From Balneolales bacterium (lineage in GTDB: Bacteria; Bacteroidota; Rhodothermia; Balneolales; Cyclonatronaceae), in assembly GCA_020832405.1 (NCBI GenBank), contig JAFIET010000018.1:1-50009 (forward strand): DNA of 50,009 bases. Reading direction: 5' to 3'. The first letter of the stretch is position 1. Each line of letters starts with the position of its first letter. Shown piece after piece: positions 17,885 to 26,488 of this stretch. The notes beneath the pieces were generated by a model. It made no database searches, had not been told where the DNA came from, and saw nothing but the letters and a program-made list of their open reading frames with translations. The translations under genes and the position numbers were made by a program.

Positions 17885-19639
17885 TTAAAAGCGCTGATCA
17901 ATTGATAACCGAAGTTCAAATTCCCGGAAACCGGCACCTGTGCCTTCGAGAAGAGCGTTAGTGATGGTTCGGGCGTTTAGCCGGATGGTATTGGTTGTAG
18001 TTGTGCGGAAGGTTGCTGTGAAATTACCGGTAAGCTGCTGCTGAGCCCGGCGAATGGTTTGCTCATTGAAATTCGATTCGTTTTCAGTTCTCGAAAAACC
18101 GGCATTCAGATTGAGATTAAGCCGGCGGCTGAACAGCGAATGCCCGCCCCCCACATTGATGCCGTAAACACTGAAAGTCGTGTTTCGGGAGTCACCGCGG
18201 GCAAAATTGAAATTTGTATTAAAATTTAAGCCACTGAAAAAGGACATATTATAGGCAGATGCCGCCGTGAATGAGGTACTGTTCATATCCATATCAGACT
18301 GATCTATGTTAACATCAAGCAGCTGATAATTACCGCTCACGGAGATGCTGTTCGTGGTGCGGTCACCCATCCAGGTAAAAACGGGCTGCAGGTTAATGCT
18401 TTGCGAAACGATGGTTTGTTCGGGGTAATTGATCTCCGATTCAGAAGTAGCTGCCGATTCTACTTTGTTTTGAAAACGATTATATCCCATTCCAAGACTA
18501 AACTGATTGGTAAGCTGTGTTTGGATATTCAGTCCCAAATCCTGCCTGCGCTGTGTAGATACCCTTTGATCCAGCAAATTATCACGCCCAAAGCGAGTGG
18601 TTACTGCAAAGTTCAATCGACCGTTTAGCAGACTCAGGGACGGATCAACACGTATGGTTTGGTCATCATCTTTAATGTTTCTGAGCCCCAACGACCTGAA
18701 TCCGGGCTGAACCCGCTCAAAGCCTACATTTAGTGTTAATGGGTTGAAATTAAATCTGGTGGAGATGTTGGTAGCATAATTAACCCGGGTAGAGCTGCGC
18801 GGTGTGTAGAGGTTGTCAAAGAAATTGGGGAGCCCTATGTCACTTAGCTCAAAAGACTCACTCCGTGTATCCCGTGTGTAAACCGAAACGGTGTTTTGAG
18901 CCTGAAAATGAACCCTGCGGCTGAACAGACTTAACTGGAAATCCGGGCTTAATGTAAGGTTTTCCTGGGGTGCTGGTATGGGGCGGGCTGAACCCTGCCC
19001 ACCGACCGGCTCGCTCAATCCGGTGAGCTCGTCATTATCAACGGCATAAACAATACCAAGGTGAAAATGCGAACCACGCTCAGCCCCAAAACCAAGGCGG
19101 GCTCCGTACAGCCATCGCTCGTATGCCGGTTGCCGGAATCGCTCCGATTCCGAATTTGTGACCCTGCGGTTTACTTGCCCTGCTGTAAATTGCGCCCTGA
19201 ATGAACCCGGATTTAGTTCAATATGACCACCCCTAACCCTTGTACCACGCAAGCTGTAGGGGTTAAAAACCGGACTCACATCCCCTGCACTTACCTGTAA
19301 CCAGCGCCACCCGGCCTGGAAATTAAACTGATTCATGTTTTGCTGAAACCGGGACTGATCCGTTGAATACCGCATATCGAAACTGGAGCGAAACCCTAAA
19401 ACCGAAAAGTTGATATTTGCCGTAGCGACCCCCCCAAAAGGCTCACGCAGATTATTGTCCCTGCTTGTGCTGTAGGAATGTGTCTGAAGACCAATGTTCC
19501 CGCTGAACGTGTACAGTTGGATATCCGTGTCTCCGATGGTTTGTCTCGCTTCGGCAGTAAAGGCAAGGACAAAAAGGCAGCAGAGTAAATATAGTCCTCT
19601 GCTGTAGTAACTTTTATTGGGCTTAGGGCAGCATTTCAT
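17885..19639 (-). CDS. Outer-membrane beta-barrel protein
   Basis: This 584-aa protein has a signal peptide (LYLLCCLFVLAFTAEA) directly followed by alternating-polarity strands with short turns through the whole length, for example FNFQAGWRWLQVSAGDVSP and LNLNLNAGFSRTEN. It ends in FELRLSIDQRF, a C-terminal aromatic typical of BAM-inserted barrels. No POTRA, plug or TonB box is apparent, so it is neither a TamA/BamA type nor a TonB receptor. The segment VSAGDVSPVFNPYSLRGTRVRGG after the first strands is distinctive and may be a periplasmic or pore-lining loop. It is the first gene of the unit that continues with the 4017-aa protein 18 nt later, suggesting it is a conduit or membrane anchor for that protein. 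This role is inference. Confidence 0.75.
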   Translation of the reverse strand: MKCCPKPNKSYYSRGLYLLCCLFVLAFTAEARQTIGDTDIQLYTFSGNIGLQTHSYSTSRDNNLREPFGGVATANINFSVLGFRSSFDMRYSTDQSRFQQNMNQFNFQAGWRWLQVSAGDVSPVFNPYSLRGTRVRGGHIELNPGSFRAQFTAGQVNRRVTNSESERFRQPAYERWLYGARLGFGAERGSHFHLGIVYAVDNDELTGLSEPVGGQGSARPIPAPQENLTLSPDFQLSLFSRRVHFQAQNTVSVYTRDTRSESFELSDIGLPNFFDNLYTPRSSTRVNYATNISTRFNFNPLTLNVGFERVQPGFRSLGLRNIKDDDQTIRVDPSLSLLNGRLNFAVTTRFGRDNLLDQRVSTQRRQDLGLNIQTQLTNQFSLGMGYNRFQNKVESAATSESEINYPEQTIVSQSINLQPVFTWMGDRTTNSISVSGNYQLLDVNIDQSDMDMNSTSFTAASAYNMSFFSGLNFNTNFNFARGDSRNTTFSVYGINVGGGHSLFSRRLNLNLNAGFSRTENESNFNEQTIRRAQQQLTGNFTATFRTTTTNTIRLNARTITNALLEGTGAGFREFELRLSIDQRF

Positions 19640-20707
19640 ACATCAGGTTATTTTACAATATGTCATTGGGTTATGCCGAAAAAAAAGAAGTATAAATGCA
19701 ATAAAATCATCAGCTTAAATACTCAATTTAAAAATTAGAATATTTAACTAATTATCGTGCAGTTCATCTTCTCCAAAAAACCTCTATTCTTATACATGCA
19801 ATTCAAAATCTTGTAACATATGCACATCATTTAATCAGGGTACCTGCCTCTGTAATGCAGACAAAACGATACCCCCTACAAACAAACAAAATGTTTGCAT
19901 ATTCTTTACGAGAAGCCATAGTCCGTAGACGGTTAAAATATAGTCTCCATTATTTAATTCAAGCAACTTCATAACTATATTTTACAATAGATGCTGATCA
20001 AGTTGATAAGACCGACACAAACCCGCTATACATGCTCAGAAGGCCAACAGGAACAAATTAGAAACATTATATTTTGTAATATAATTTTCTTATCTAAGCT
20101 GCTTAGTTACTGATTCAAATGTTAAATACAGCTTTTCACGCCTTTACGACGACATCAAAACCTTACCTCCTCGGAAGCAGGACTTTCACCGTCCTCTCTC
20201 ATTTGAAACCTAAAGACAGACACCATTTATTTAATCAAAGGGGCAAGCTTATATCAGTGTCTGCTATGACCACAAAACCAGTCCTGCTGCCGCTATGCCC
20301 TGCTACAACTAACAAAGAGGCAAAATATCAGGCGGAACCCATCTGCGAACTGCACTGACAATTTTGCTTAGCCCAACCAATTGGGGAAAATGAAAAACTC
20401 AGCACACTAAATGAATCAAACCCTTTTCCGGCGTCAGGATTTTGCAAAATGCGGTAATGGATATAAACGAAAAGCAAGGGATTCTCCGCTGATTTGGGGT
20501 GCCAGCACCAGCACGAAAGACCGCGATGCGCACGGAGTTCCCCAAAAAATAAAAACGCGCAAAATGTCTGAGCGGCCGGCCCTACGGCTTATATGCGGTC
20601 TCTCACCGCACTTTATTTATTAAAGGCATTTCATGTAAGCGAATGCCCAATCAGGACATGCGGCAAACTCAATGATGAACATCTCTATTGAATGGCTTTC
20701 TTCAAAA
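19640..20707. other. Gene-poor AT-rich interval
   Basis: No credible gene lies in this 1068-nt gap. The left half (19660-20100) is strongly AT-rich and probably includes the promoter of the barrel operon, though no consensus box was clear. The middle (20100-20371) holds a structured, higher-GC stretch described separately. On the right, a hairpin GCGGT (20595-20599) / ACCGC (20605-20609) is followed by a short T-rich tract on the plus strand. Two open frames here (20119-20358 and 20411-20623, plus strand) have no recognisable protein features and low-complexity composition, and I do not call them genes. Confidence 0.6.
20100..20371 (-). mobile_element. Possible remnant of a mobile element's structured non-coding end
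   Basis: Read on the minus strand, this stretch has a stem CAGACAC/GTGTCTG closing a loop of about 33 nt, then a compact hairpin AGGAC-GGTGAAA-GTCCT followed by a purine-rich GAGGAGG. The GGTGAAAGTCC pattern recalls group II intron RNA. The large loop closed by a short stem recalls the guide-RNA end of IS110-family elements. The block is bracketed by a 7-nt direct repeat TGCTTAG (20100-20106 and 20365-20371). No reverse transcriptase or transposase is present on either side, so if it is mobile DNA, only an end remains. Which family it belongs to cannot be settled by eye. Confidence 0.3.
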
Positions 20708-21643
20708 CTACAGCTCACACTCCGGCCATACATACTCGTAAACCAGCCCCTGTTCACGGGCCGTAATAAAAATCCGGCATAAGTCCGGGCTGATGCTCAG
20801 GCCGCGCGGGTCGCGGGTTTCCCCGCTGAGGTCGAGGCTGCTGTGGTAAACAGCGGTCGCAATCTGCCAGGGCTCCGATAAAGTGAACTGCATCAGCTCC
20901 ATGCGCACCGTATCGAGCAGGAGCATCGCGCGGCCGTCTAAGATAAACTCAATGCCGCGAACCTCTTCTTCAAGCGCACTGATGTCGAGGGTATGAACGT
21001 GAGCCGCGGTGGTGATGTCCCAGGGTTCGCTGAGCCGGTACTGATGCACGGCCTGACCGTCGCGGTCGTCGATGAACAGTATGCTGCCGTCGGGATGGAA
21101 ATCCACATCGTGCCCCCGCAAAACCAACGGACTAAAATCCTGAAAATGAATGGCTTCAGCGGTTGAAAGGTCCCAGGCTGTGCCCAGATCCCACGCCCAC
21201 ATTTCGGTACGGTTAAACACCCACATGCGATGCCCGTCGGGTGCAAAGAATAAGCCGTGTGCAACAGACAGGTTGGTGTTTGCCATGAGTTGCTCCCCGA
21301 CAGATACAGAACCGGCGTACCGCGCCGTGCTCAGATTCCATGGAGTTTCAGTTTGGTAAGATGCCACTGACTCCGTGTTCCGGCTCGTAATGAACATTAG
21401 CTTTCCCTCAGGGTGCCAAAAGGTGGCACGTGCATTTTCCGTTTCGGCCGAAATATCCAGCGTAAGGCCGCTAAAACGAAAGGTTTCCAGTGCGGGAAAA
21501 GGGGATTCGGCAATCGGGTTTAGTTCGCCTTCCTGTGCCTCATTCGGGGCGCAGGAAACCACCAACCAAATAAAAATAAACAGTGCTGCTTGCAGAAAGT
21601 ACGGGGTTCGGCTTTCACAGACAGGAACAAACATAAGTAACAA
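20708..21643 (-). CDS. Lipoprotein with PWDxxTA-type propeller repeats
   Basis: This 311-aa protein has a hydrophobic N-terminus and a lipobox-like LVVSC (Cys about residue 31), so it is probably a lipoprotein. It contains about five repeats, each with a HPDG or similar turn and the signature PW-[DNQ]-[ILM]-[ST]-T-A: ETPWNLSTA, GTAWDLSTA, SEPWDITTA, SEPWQIATA. Such repeats are known from propeller-like proteins of marine bacteria and phages, but their ligands are not known. The protein ends at ECEL without a sorting domain. Its flanks are a 1 kb empty region and a 151-nt gap to the TPR gene, so it is probably transcribed alone. Alternative start codons exist within the first four residues. 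Confidence 0.75.
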   Translation of the reverse strand: MLLMFVPVCESRTPYFLQAALFIFIWLVVSCAPNEAQEGELNPIAESPFPALETFRFSGLTLDISAETENARATFWHPEGKLMFITSRNTESVASYQTETPWNLSTARYAGSVSVGEQLMANTNLSVAHGLFFAPDGHRMWVFNRTEMWAWDLGTAWDLSTAEAIHFQDFSPLVLRGHDVDFHPDGSILFIDDRDGQAVHQYRLSEPWDITTAAHVHTLDISALEEEVRGIEFILDGRAMLLLDTVRMELMQFTLSEPWQIATAVYHSSLDLSGETRDPRGLSISPDLCRIFITAREQGLVYEYVWPECEL

Positions 21644-21794
21644 ATTGGGTTAATTCCGCCGAAAAAGCGGATAACAGAAAATGAAGGCAAAAATTAAACC
21701 CAAGAGGGAGTTCTAAATTAAAGGCAGTGTTAAGCCGGAAAATGAACAACAGCTTAGGCCCGCGAATAAAACAGGATTTTTCGTTAAAGCATAG

Positions 21795-23915
21795 TTAGGG
21801 CAACAACTCTCTGGCTTCTTCTAACCGCCCGGCTTTATGGAGGGTTTCGATAAGAAAGTCGCGCAGCAACAGGTTTTGGGGATCATTACGGGAGCGGGGC
21901 AGCCAGCGGTCAGCAAGCTCATCAAGGCGATCCGCCTCCTGGCTTAGGTCCACAAGTCCGCGGTATGCTGTTCTGTTTTGGTTATCAAGAGTGAGCGCGC
22001 GTTCGTAAGCAAGCAACGCCAGATCGGTTTGGTCAGCCTGCCGGTGAAGCGATGCCATTCGAAGATGAACTTCCGGCCCACCGGCCCCGAGCCGAACAGA
22101 TTCACGCATCCATTCGAGCGCTTCTTCTGTCTCACCGAGGCGCTCAAACATTCTTCCTTTATAGTAAAATAACAGAGGGCTGTCGGAAAAACGGTGCATT
22201 AACTCTTCAAATGTTCGCACAGCTGCTGTTGCATCCTGTTTCTTAGATACGACATCAAGCGCATCATGTATAAACCCCTCCACTTCGTGCAGTTCCGCCC
22301 GAAACCCGAACAACTCGGGTACTGAAGGCGCCAGGATTTCCAGATCTTGCCCGGCTTGCCGCTCGGTCTGCTGCTGAATACTGCTGTACATTCGAATGAT
22401 TCCGTCCACCATTTCCACCATTTGGCCGGCATTTTCATCCCGTGCCCAGCTAACAGGTGTACCACTCAGCCATTTCGCAATATGACGCCATGATGTTGCC
22501 CCAGCCTCTTGCAGGTACAAGGCCCGTTCACCCTCATCTTCGGTTAGCTGCGCGGCTTTCACCCAAAATCGGCCATCGCCTGAAATACTGGCATAAGCCT
22601 CATATAAACTTTGGGCCGATTCCGTATCCCCCTGAGAATCAAGCAACAAACCAGCCTCGCGCTTTATAGCGTGATATTCAGGAAATTGCCCTAACAATTT
22701 AATGTAATAGGTCACCGCGTCATCCCAGGCTTCATCATAAAGCAAGGCGTGAGCTGCAAGGCGCCCGAACTCAGGGCTCGAAAGCCCGGTAGCAAGCGAG
22801 TCGAACAAGGCGTATGCACGATCGTAAGCCCGCAAGCTTATGTAAGATTGACCGTATTGCCGTGCCACATCAACATCTTCCGGAAATTGTCGGGTCTTCA
22901 GCTCTAAAACACGGTTTACCCCGCGTACATCCATTCGTTGCCGGTTGATATTGAGCAGGGCTTCGTACACGCTGCGTTCCTCCGGAAACCGCTCCAGCAA
23001 TTCCTGAAACAAAGTGTTAGCATCATTTGGCTGGTTGTTGTTAAACAGCGCAATTGCGTACGAAATACCCCTGGTGTGGTCTGCAGGGTTCTGGTCATAC
23101 AGTTTCTTCAGCATCCTTACCACTTCATCACCCTCCCCAAGCTGACCTGCTGCTTGTGCGCGCAAAAGAATCAGATTTTCGGTATCAGGGAAGCGGCTGA
23201 GGGCAGCATCCAGCACAACTACAGCGTCTTCAAACCGCTCAAGTTCAATAAGAATGAAGGCTAAATTATTGTGAACTGTCTGGCTTTCGGGCGTATAAAC
23301 TATCGCCTTTTCGAGAAAGCTTACAGCCTCAACAGGGTTGTTGTCGAGATAAAGCTGGCTGCCTGTCTGTTCGTAAATGGCTCCCAGCGAGCGGCGCACC
23401 ATAGCGAGGGTGATGCCATCCTGCTCCTGTTCAGGTTCCTGATTAAGCAGATCTTCAAGAGCCTCATAAAGGGGGATGATGGCCGGAATGTCGAATCGTG
23501 CGAGTGCTTCACCTTTTATAACGTACAAACGCGCAACTTCCGGAAACATGCCTATACCTCGCTTTGCAATCGCCGCAGCATCATTCGGCCGGTCGCTGAG
23601 TAAATAAGCAGAACTCAGATATAAGTATGTTTCAGGCCGGGTATCATCTTCTTCAAGTGCCCACTCCAGCGATTCGATGGCGCCTTCAGGATCGCCCATT
23701 TCATACTGAGCAATGCCCTGTTGCAGGTGGAAATTTTCAAATCCGGTCTGTTGGGCAAATCCGCTGTGGTTAAAGAGAAACAATGAACCTACAACCCCAA
23801 TAAGGGATTGAAAAACAAAAAGAATCAACCCTGATACATAAGAATATTGAGCTTTGGAAGCGACACAAGCCATATTTAAACAAGGGGTTCGGTTAATAAA
23901 ATCTGTGTTAATCAT
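21795..23915 (-). CDS. Exported or membrane-anchored TPR-repeat protein
   Basis: This 706-aa protein has one hydrophobic segment at about residues 29-54 (LILFVFQSLIGVVGSLFLF) that could be a signal peptide or anchor, followed by AQQTGFENFHLQQG. The rest is helical tetratricopeptide repeats, for example GIAQYEMGDPEGAIESLEWAL, VHNNLAFILIELERFEDAVVVL and LRMASLHRQADQTDLALLAYERAL. About 12 or more repeats are visible, with a less regular middle. TPR arrays are protein-binding scaffolds, and in this position the protein would act in the periplasm or at the outer membrane. No enzyme domain is present. It is monocistronic, and its upstream region carries two inverted repeats (23941-23974 and 23981-23998). 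Confidence 0.85.
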   Translation of the reverse strand: MINTDFINRTPCLNMACVASKAQYSYVSGLILFVFQSLIGVVGSLFLFNHSGFAQQTGFENFHLQQGIAQYEMGDPEGAIESLEWALEEDDTRPETYLYLSSAYLLSDRPNDAAAIAKRGIGMFPEVARLYVIKGEALARFDIPAIIPLYEALEDLLNQEPEQEQDGITLAMVRRSLGAIYEQTGSQLYLDNNPVEAVSFLEKAIVYTPESQTVHNNLAFILIELERFEDAVVVLDAALSRFPDTENLILLRAQAAGQLGEGDEVVRMLKKLYDQNPADHTRGISYAIALFNNNQPNDANTLFQELLERFPEERSVYEALLNINRQRMDVRGVNRVLELKTRQFPEDVDVARQYGQSYISLRAYDRAYALFDSLATGLSSPEFGRLAAHALLYDEAWDDAVTYYIKLLGQFPEYHAIKREAGLLLDSQGDTESAQSLYEAYASISGDGRFWVKAAQLTEDEGERALYLQEAGATSWRHIAKWLSGTPVSWARDENAGQMVEMVDGIIRMYSSIQQQTERQAGQDLEILAPSVPELFGFRAELHEVEGFIHDALDVVSKKQDATAAVRTFEELMHRFSDSPLLFYYKGRMFERLGETEEALEWMRESVRLGAGGPEVHLRMASLHRQADQTDLALLAYERALTLDNQNRTAYRGLVDLSQEADRLDELADRWLPRSRNDPQNLLLRDFLIETLHKAGRLEEARELLP

Positions 23916-23940
23916 CGTAACAGCTACAGGTCTTGATCCT

Positions 23941-23974
23941 GCCCGGCACGAACAAATTAAACTGAATGCCGGGC
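23941..23974. repeat. 8-bp inverted repeat upstream of the TPR gene
   Basis: GCCCGGCA (23941-23948) and TGCCGGGC (23967-23974) form a GC-rich stem with an 18-nt AT-rich loop. There is no T-run beside it, so it is not a standard terminator. It lies in the leader of the minus-strand TPR gene and may form an mRNA hairpin or a protein site. Confidence 0.5.
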
Positions 23975-23980
23975 GTGAAT

Positions 23981-23998
23981 TATCGGAAATTTCCGATA
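23981..23998. promoter_or_regulatory. 18-bp perfect palindrome, candidate operator
   Basis: TATCGGAAATTTCCGATA is fully self-complementary with no spacer. It lies 66-83 nt upstream of the TPR start codon, between the divergently placed ends of the TPR gene and the PBP1A gene. The length and symmetry fit binding of a dimeric regulator. No regulator gene is in the window. Confidence 0.45.
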
Positions 23999-24139
23999 GT
24001 ACATCTTATTTAAGCCTGCCGGCCTGATAATAATAACAGATACGGATAAAATTAACCAATTATAATGACTGCGGAATTTGAATACCCCAAATGTTAATAA
24101 CCGATGTTTTTCTAATTAAACTATACCTGATCAGAGCAC

Positions 24140-26488
24140 CTACCAGTCTACCCTGCCGCGGTTGTTGGTTTCCTGCGTCTGTCGGCGCTGATCGCGGGGC
24201 GGGTCGGGCACGAAGCCCGGAGGCTGTGTGAAGGCATCGAAGCTCCAGTTCCCATGATCGTCGTTAATCACGCGCAGCGCCCATTCGGCTACAATGGGCA
24301 GCGCCGTTCTCGCGCCCTGCCCCAGCACGCTTCCCTGCGGAAAGCGGATGCGGGCGTCTTCACCGCCTACCCACGAGCCGGCTACCACGTGTGGAAATAC
24401 GCTCACAAACCAGGTGTCAACCGCGCGGTTGGTGGTTCCGGTTTTTCCGGCCACATCCTGACGGATGCCCATGTTCCGGAACCTGACGCCTGTGCCATGC
24501 CCCCACTCACCACCGGAAATTACGCCGCGCATCATATCGACCATGGTGTAGGCCGTGAGCGGGCTCATCACTTCCTGCTGCATTTGCGGGGGGGCTTCAA
24601 AGAGTACGTTTCCTTCGCGGTCCTCAATCCGCAGGATTACGAGCGGATCCATATACACGCCATTGTTGGCGAATGTTGTATATGAATTCACGAGTTCAAG
24701 CAGGTTCACCTCCGCGGTGCCGAGGGCAATGGCAGGTACAGCTTCCATTCGGGAGCGAACCCCCATATTTCTTGCCATGTCTGCAATTTGCCGGGCTGCA
24801 GGGAACAGATCTTCGAGGTTATCGGTACCGGGTGCTCCGGCAAGTTCGGGCAGCATGCGCACCGTAACATTATTGAGGCTTCGGGCGATGGCTTCCCGCA
24901 TGCTCACGAACTCCGGTCCGGGCGAAATACTGATATCGTTAGGCGCCCACACATTGCCGGACCTGTCCCGGAAACTCACCGGGAAGCGCGAAAATTCGTG
25001 ATACGGCTGATAGCCGTTATCGATCGCCAGCGCATACACAAAAGGTTTGAATGTTGAACCTGCCTGCCTGCGAAGCTGTGAGACATTATCGCGCTGTATG
25101 GTTGAAAAATCCGTACCGCCTACCCAGGCGAGCACATGACCTGTACCCGGCTCGATAGCTACGAAGCCAGACTCCAGACGCATCCGTGATTTAAGAATGC
25201 GGTAACTCAGCTCTTCATTCTGCCGCAGCTGATTAAGGGCCTGTTCGCGGCTGAGCCCCTGTTCGCGAATCAGCTGCTGAAACTCTCCTGATTCCATCAA
25301 AAAACCATCCATGTGGTGCGGAAACTGTTCCAGGTATCGTGGCATAAACCGGCCGGGCCCGCGATCGCCGCCCCAGGCACTTACAAAAACCGTTTGGAGT
25401 GAATCGACTTTCTGCTCAAGTACCCGCTCCGCATGCCGCTGCATATGTGCATCAATGGTTGTGCGAATTACCAAACCATCCCGAAAAAGGTCATAGCCGT
25501 TTTCATCGGCCCAGCGGCTAACCTGCATCCTCACATATTCACCGAAATATCGGCTTTGACGGGTTGCCTGCCGCGGGCGCTGATAATCAAGCGCGATGGG
25601 ACCTGCAATCATGGTACTGAAATCCTCGTCTGACAAGAAACCGTGCCGGTTCATCTGCATAAGCACGATATTGCGGCGGCGCTGCGCATTTTCGGGGTTC
25701 AGGCGCGGGTTAAAAAAGGAAACTGCCTGAAGGGTACCGATTAAAGTAGCCGATTCTTCTACATTGAGCTCAAGGGCGGGCTTGTTGAAGTGCGTGCGGG
25801 CAGCAGCTTCAATCCCAAAAGCGCTGTTGCTGAACTCGACGGTATTCAGGTACATCTCAATGATCTCGGCCTTGGTGTAGTTTCGCTCGATCTGGATGGC
25901 GGTGATCATTTCCCGAAGCTTGCGGATCACACTCACCTCCCGCCCGATAGATCGGTAAAGGTTCCTGGCAAGCTGTTGCGTAATGGTTGAGCCTCCCTGC
26001 GGCACCCCCCTCAGAACGTGGTAGGGTATGGCGAGGGTGCGGCGCATATCAATGCCCCAGTGGTCAAAAAAGCGGTGGTCTTCAGTTGCAACCAGTGCGT
26101 TTATGGTGTGTGGGGAAATTTCATTTATGGAAACATATCGCCTGTTTTCAATAAAATAGCTGTCGAGTACAACCCCGTCGCGGCTCAGAACAAAGGAGGC
26201 GATGTCTGTGCGCGGGTTTTCAAGCTCTTCGATTGAAGGCAGCCCCTGTACCAGAAAGCTAATAAACACAGCTATTCCCGCAAGCCCGAACAGGGTGATA
26301 CCACCGAAAATAGCGAGAAGCATTTTGGGTACAGAACGCTTTTCCCTGTTACGGTCGGCTTTTTTGCTAACCGGTTTTTTGGGAGCTGCAGGCCGTTCTG
26401 ATTTCAGTACAAATTGCCTGCGTATCCGTTCGCGGTATTCCGGATCGTTCAGATAGCGTTCGTCGTCGTTTAAATTTGAATCACTCAT
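24140..26488 (-). CDS. mrcA: Penicillin-binding protein 1A, bifunctional peptidoglycan synthase
   Basis: This class A PBP (782 aa) polymerises lipid II glycan chains and cross-links the stem peptides in the periplasm. It has a basic cytoplasmic tail of about 55 residues and a membrane span at about 55-82. The glycosyltransferase domain has the catalytic EDHRFFDHWG (E136), GGSTITQQLARNLY and RKLREMITAIQIE. The transpeptidase domain has the S-x-x-K motif STFK (S478, K481), SLNN as the S-x-N motif and KTGTT (K682). All key residues are present and the length is normal. The start codon overlaps the lpxH stop in an ATGA, so the two genes are translationally coupled. It is the last gene of a four-gene envelope operon. 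Confidence 0.95.
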   Translation of the reverse strand: MSDSNLNDDERYLNDPEYRERIRRQFVLKSERPAAPKKPVSKKADRNREKRSVPKMLLAIFGGITLFGLAGIAVFISFLVQGLPSIEELENPRTDIASFVLSRDGVVLDSYFIENRRYVSINEISPHTINALVATEDHRFFDHWGIDMRRTLAIPYHVLRGVPQGGSTITQQLARNLYRSIGREVSVIRKLREMITAIQIERNYTKAEIIEMYLNTVEFSNSAFGIEAAARTHFNKPALELNVEESATLIGTLQAVSFFNPRLNPENAQRRRNIVLMQMNRHGFLSDEDFSTMIAGPIALDYQRPRQATRQSRYFGEYVRMQVSRWADENGYDLFRDGLVIRTTIDAHMQRHAERVLEQKVDSLQTVFVSAWGGDRGPGRFMPRYLEQFPHHMDGFLMESGEFQQLIREQGLSREQALNQLRQNEELSYRILKSRMRLESGFVAIEPGTGHVLAWVGGTDFSTIQRDNVSQLRRQAGSTFKPFVYALAIDNGYQPYHEFSRFPVSFRDRSGNVWAPNDISISPGPEFVSMREAIARSLNNVTVRMLPELAGAPGTDNLEDLFPAARQIADMARNMGVRSRMEAVPAIALGTAEVNLLELVNSYTTFANNGVYMDPLVILRIEDREGNVLFEAPPQMQQEVMSPLTAYTMVDMMRGVISGGEWGHGTGVRFRNMGIRQDVAGKTGTTNRAVDTWFVSVFPHVVAGSWVGGEDARIRFPQGSVLGQGARTALPIVAEWALRVINDDHGNWSFDAFTQPPGFVPDPPRDQRRQTQETNNRGRVDW

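Noticed and set aside
20119-20623. Two plus-strand open frames of 79 and 70 codons in the gap
   Set aside because: No start-site support, no recognisable domain, and the first one coincides with the structured block; their openness is probably incidental.
24254-26456. Several long open frames on the plus strand opposite PBP1A
   Set aside because: They are antisense to an intact, motif-complete gene and have arginine/serine-rich translations without domain features.
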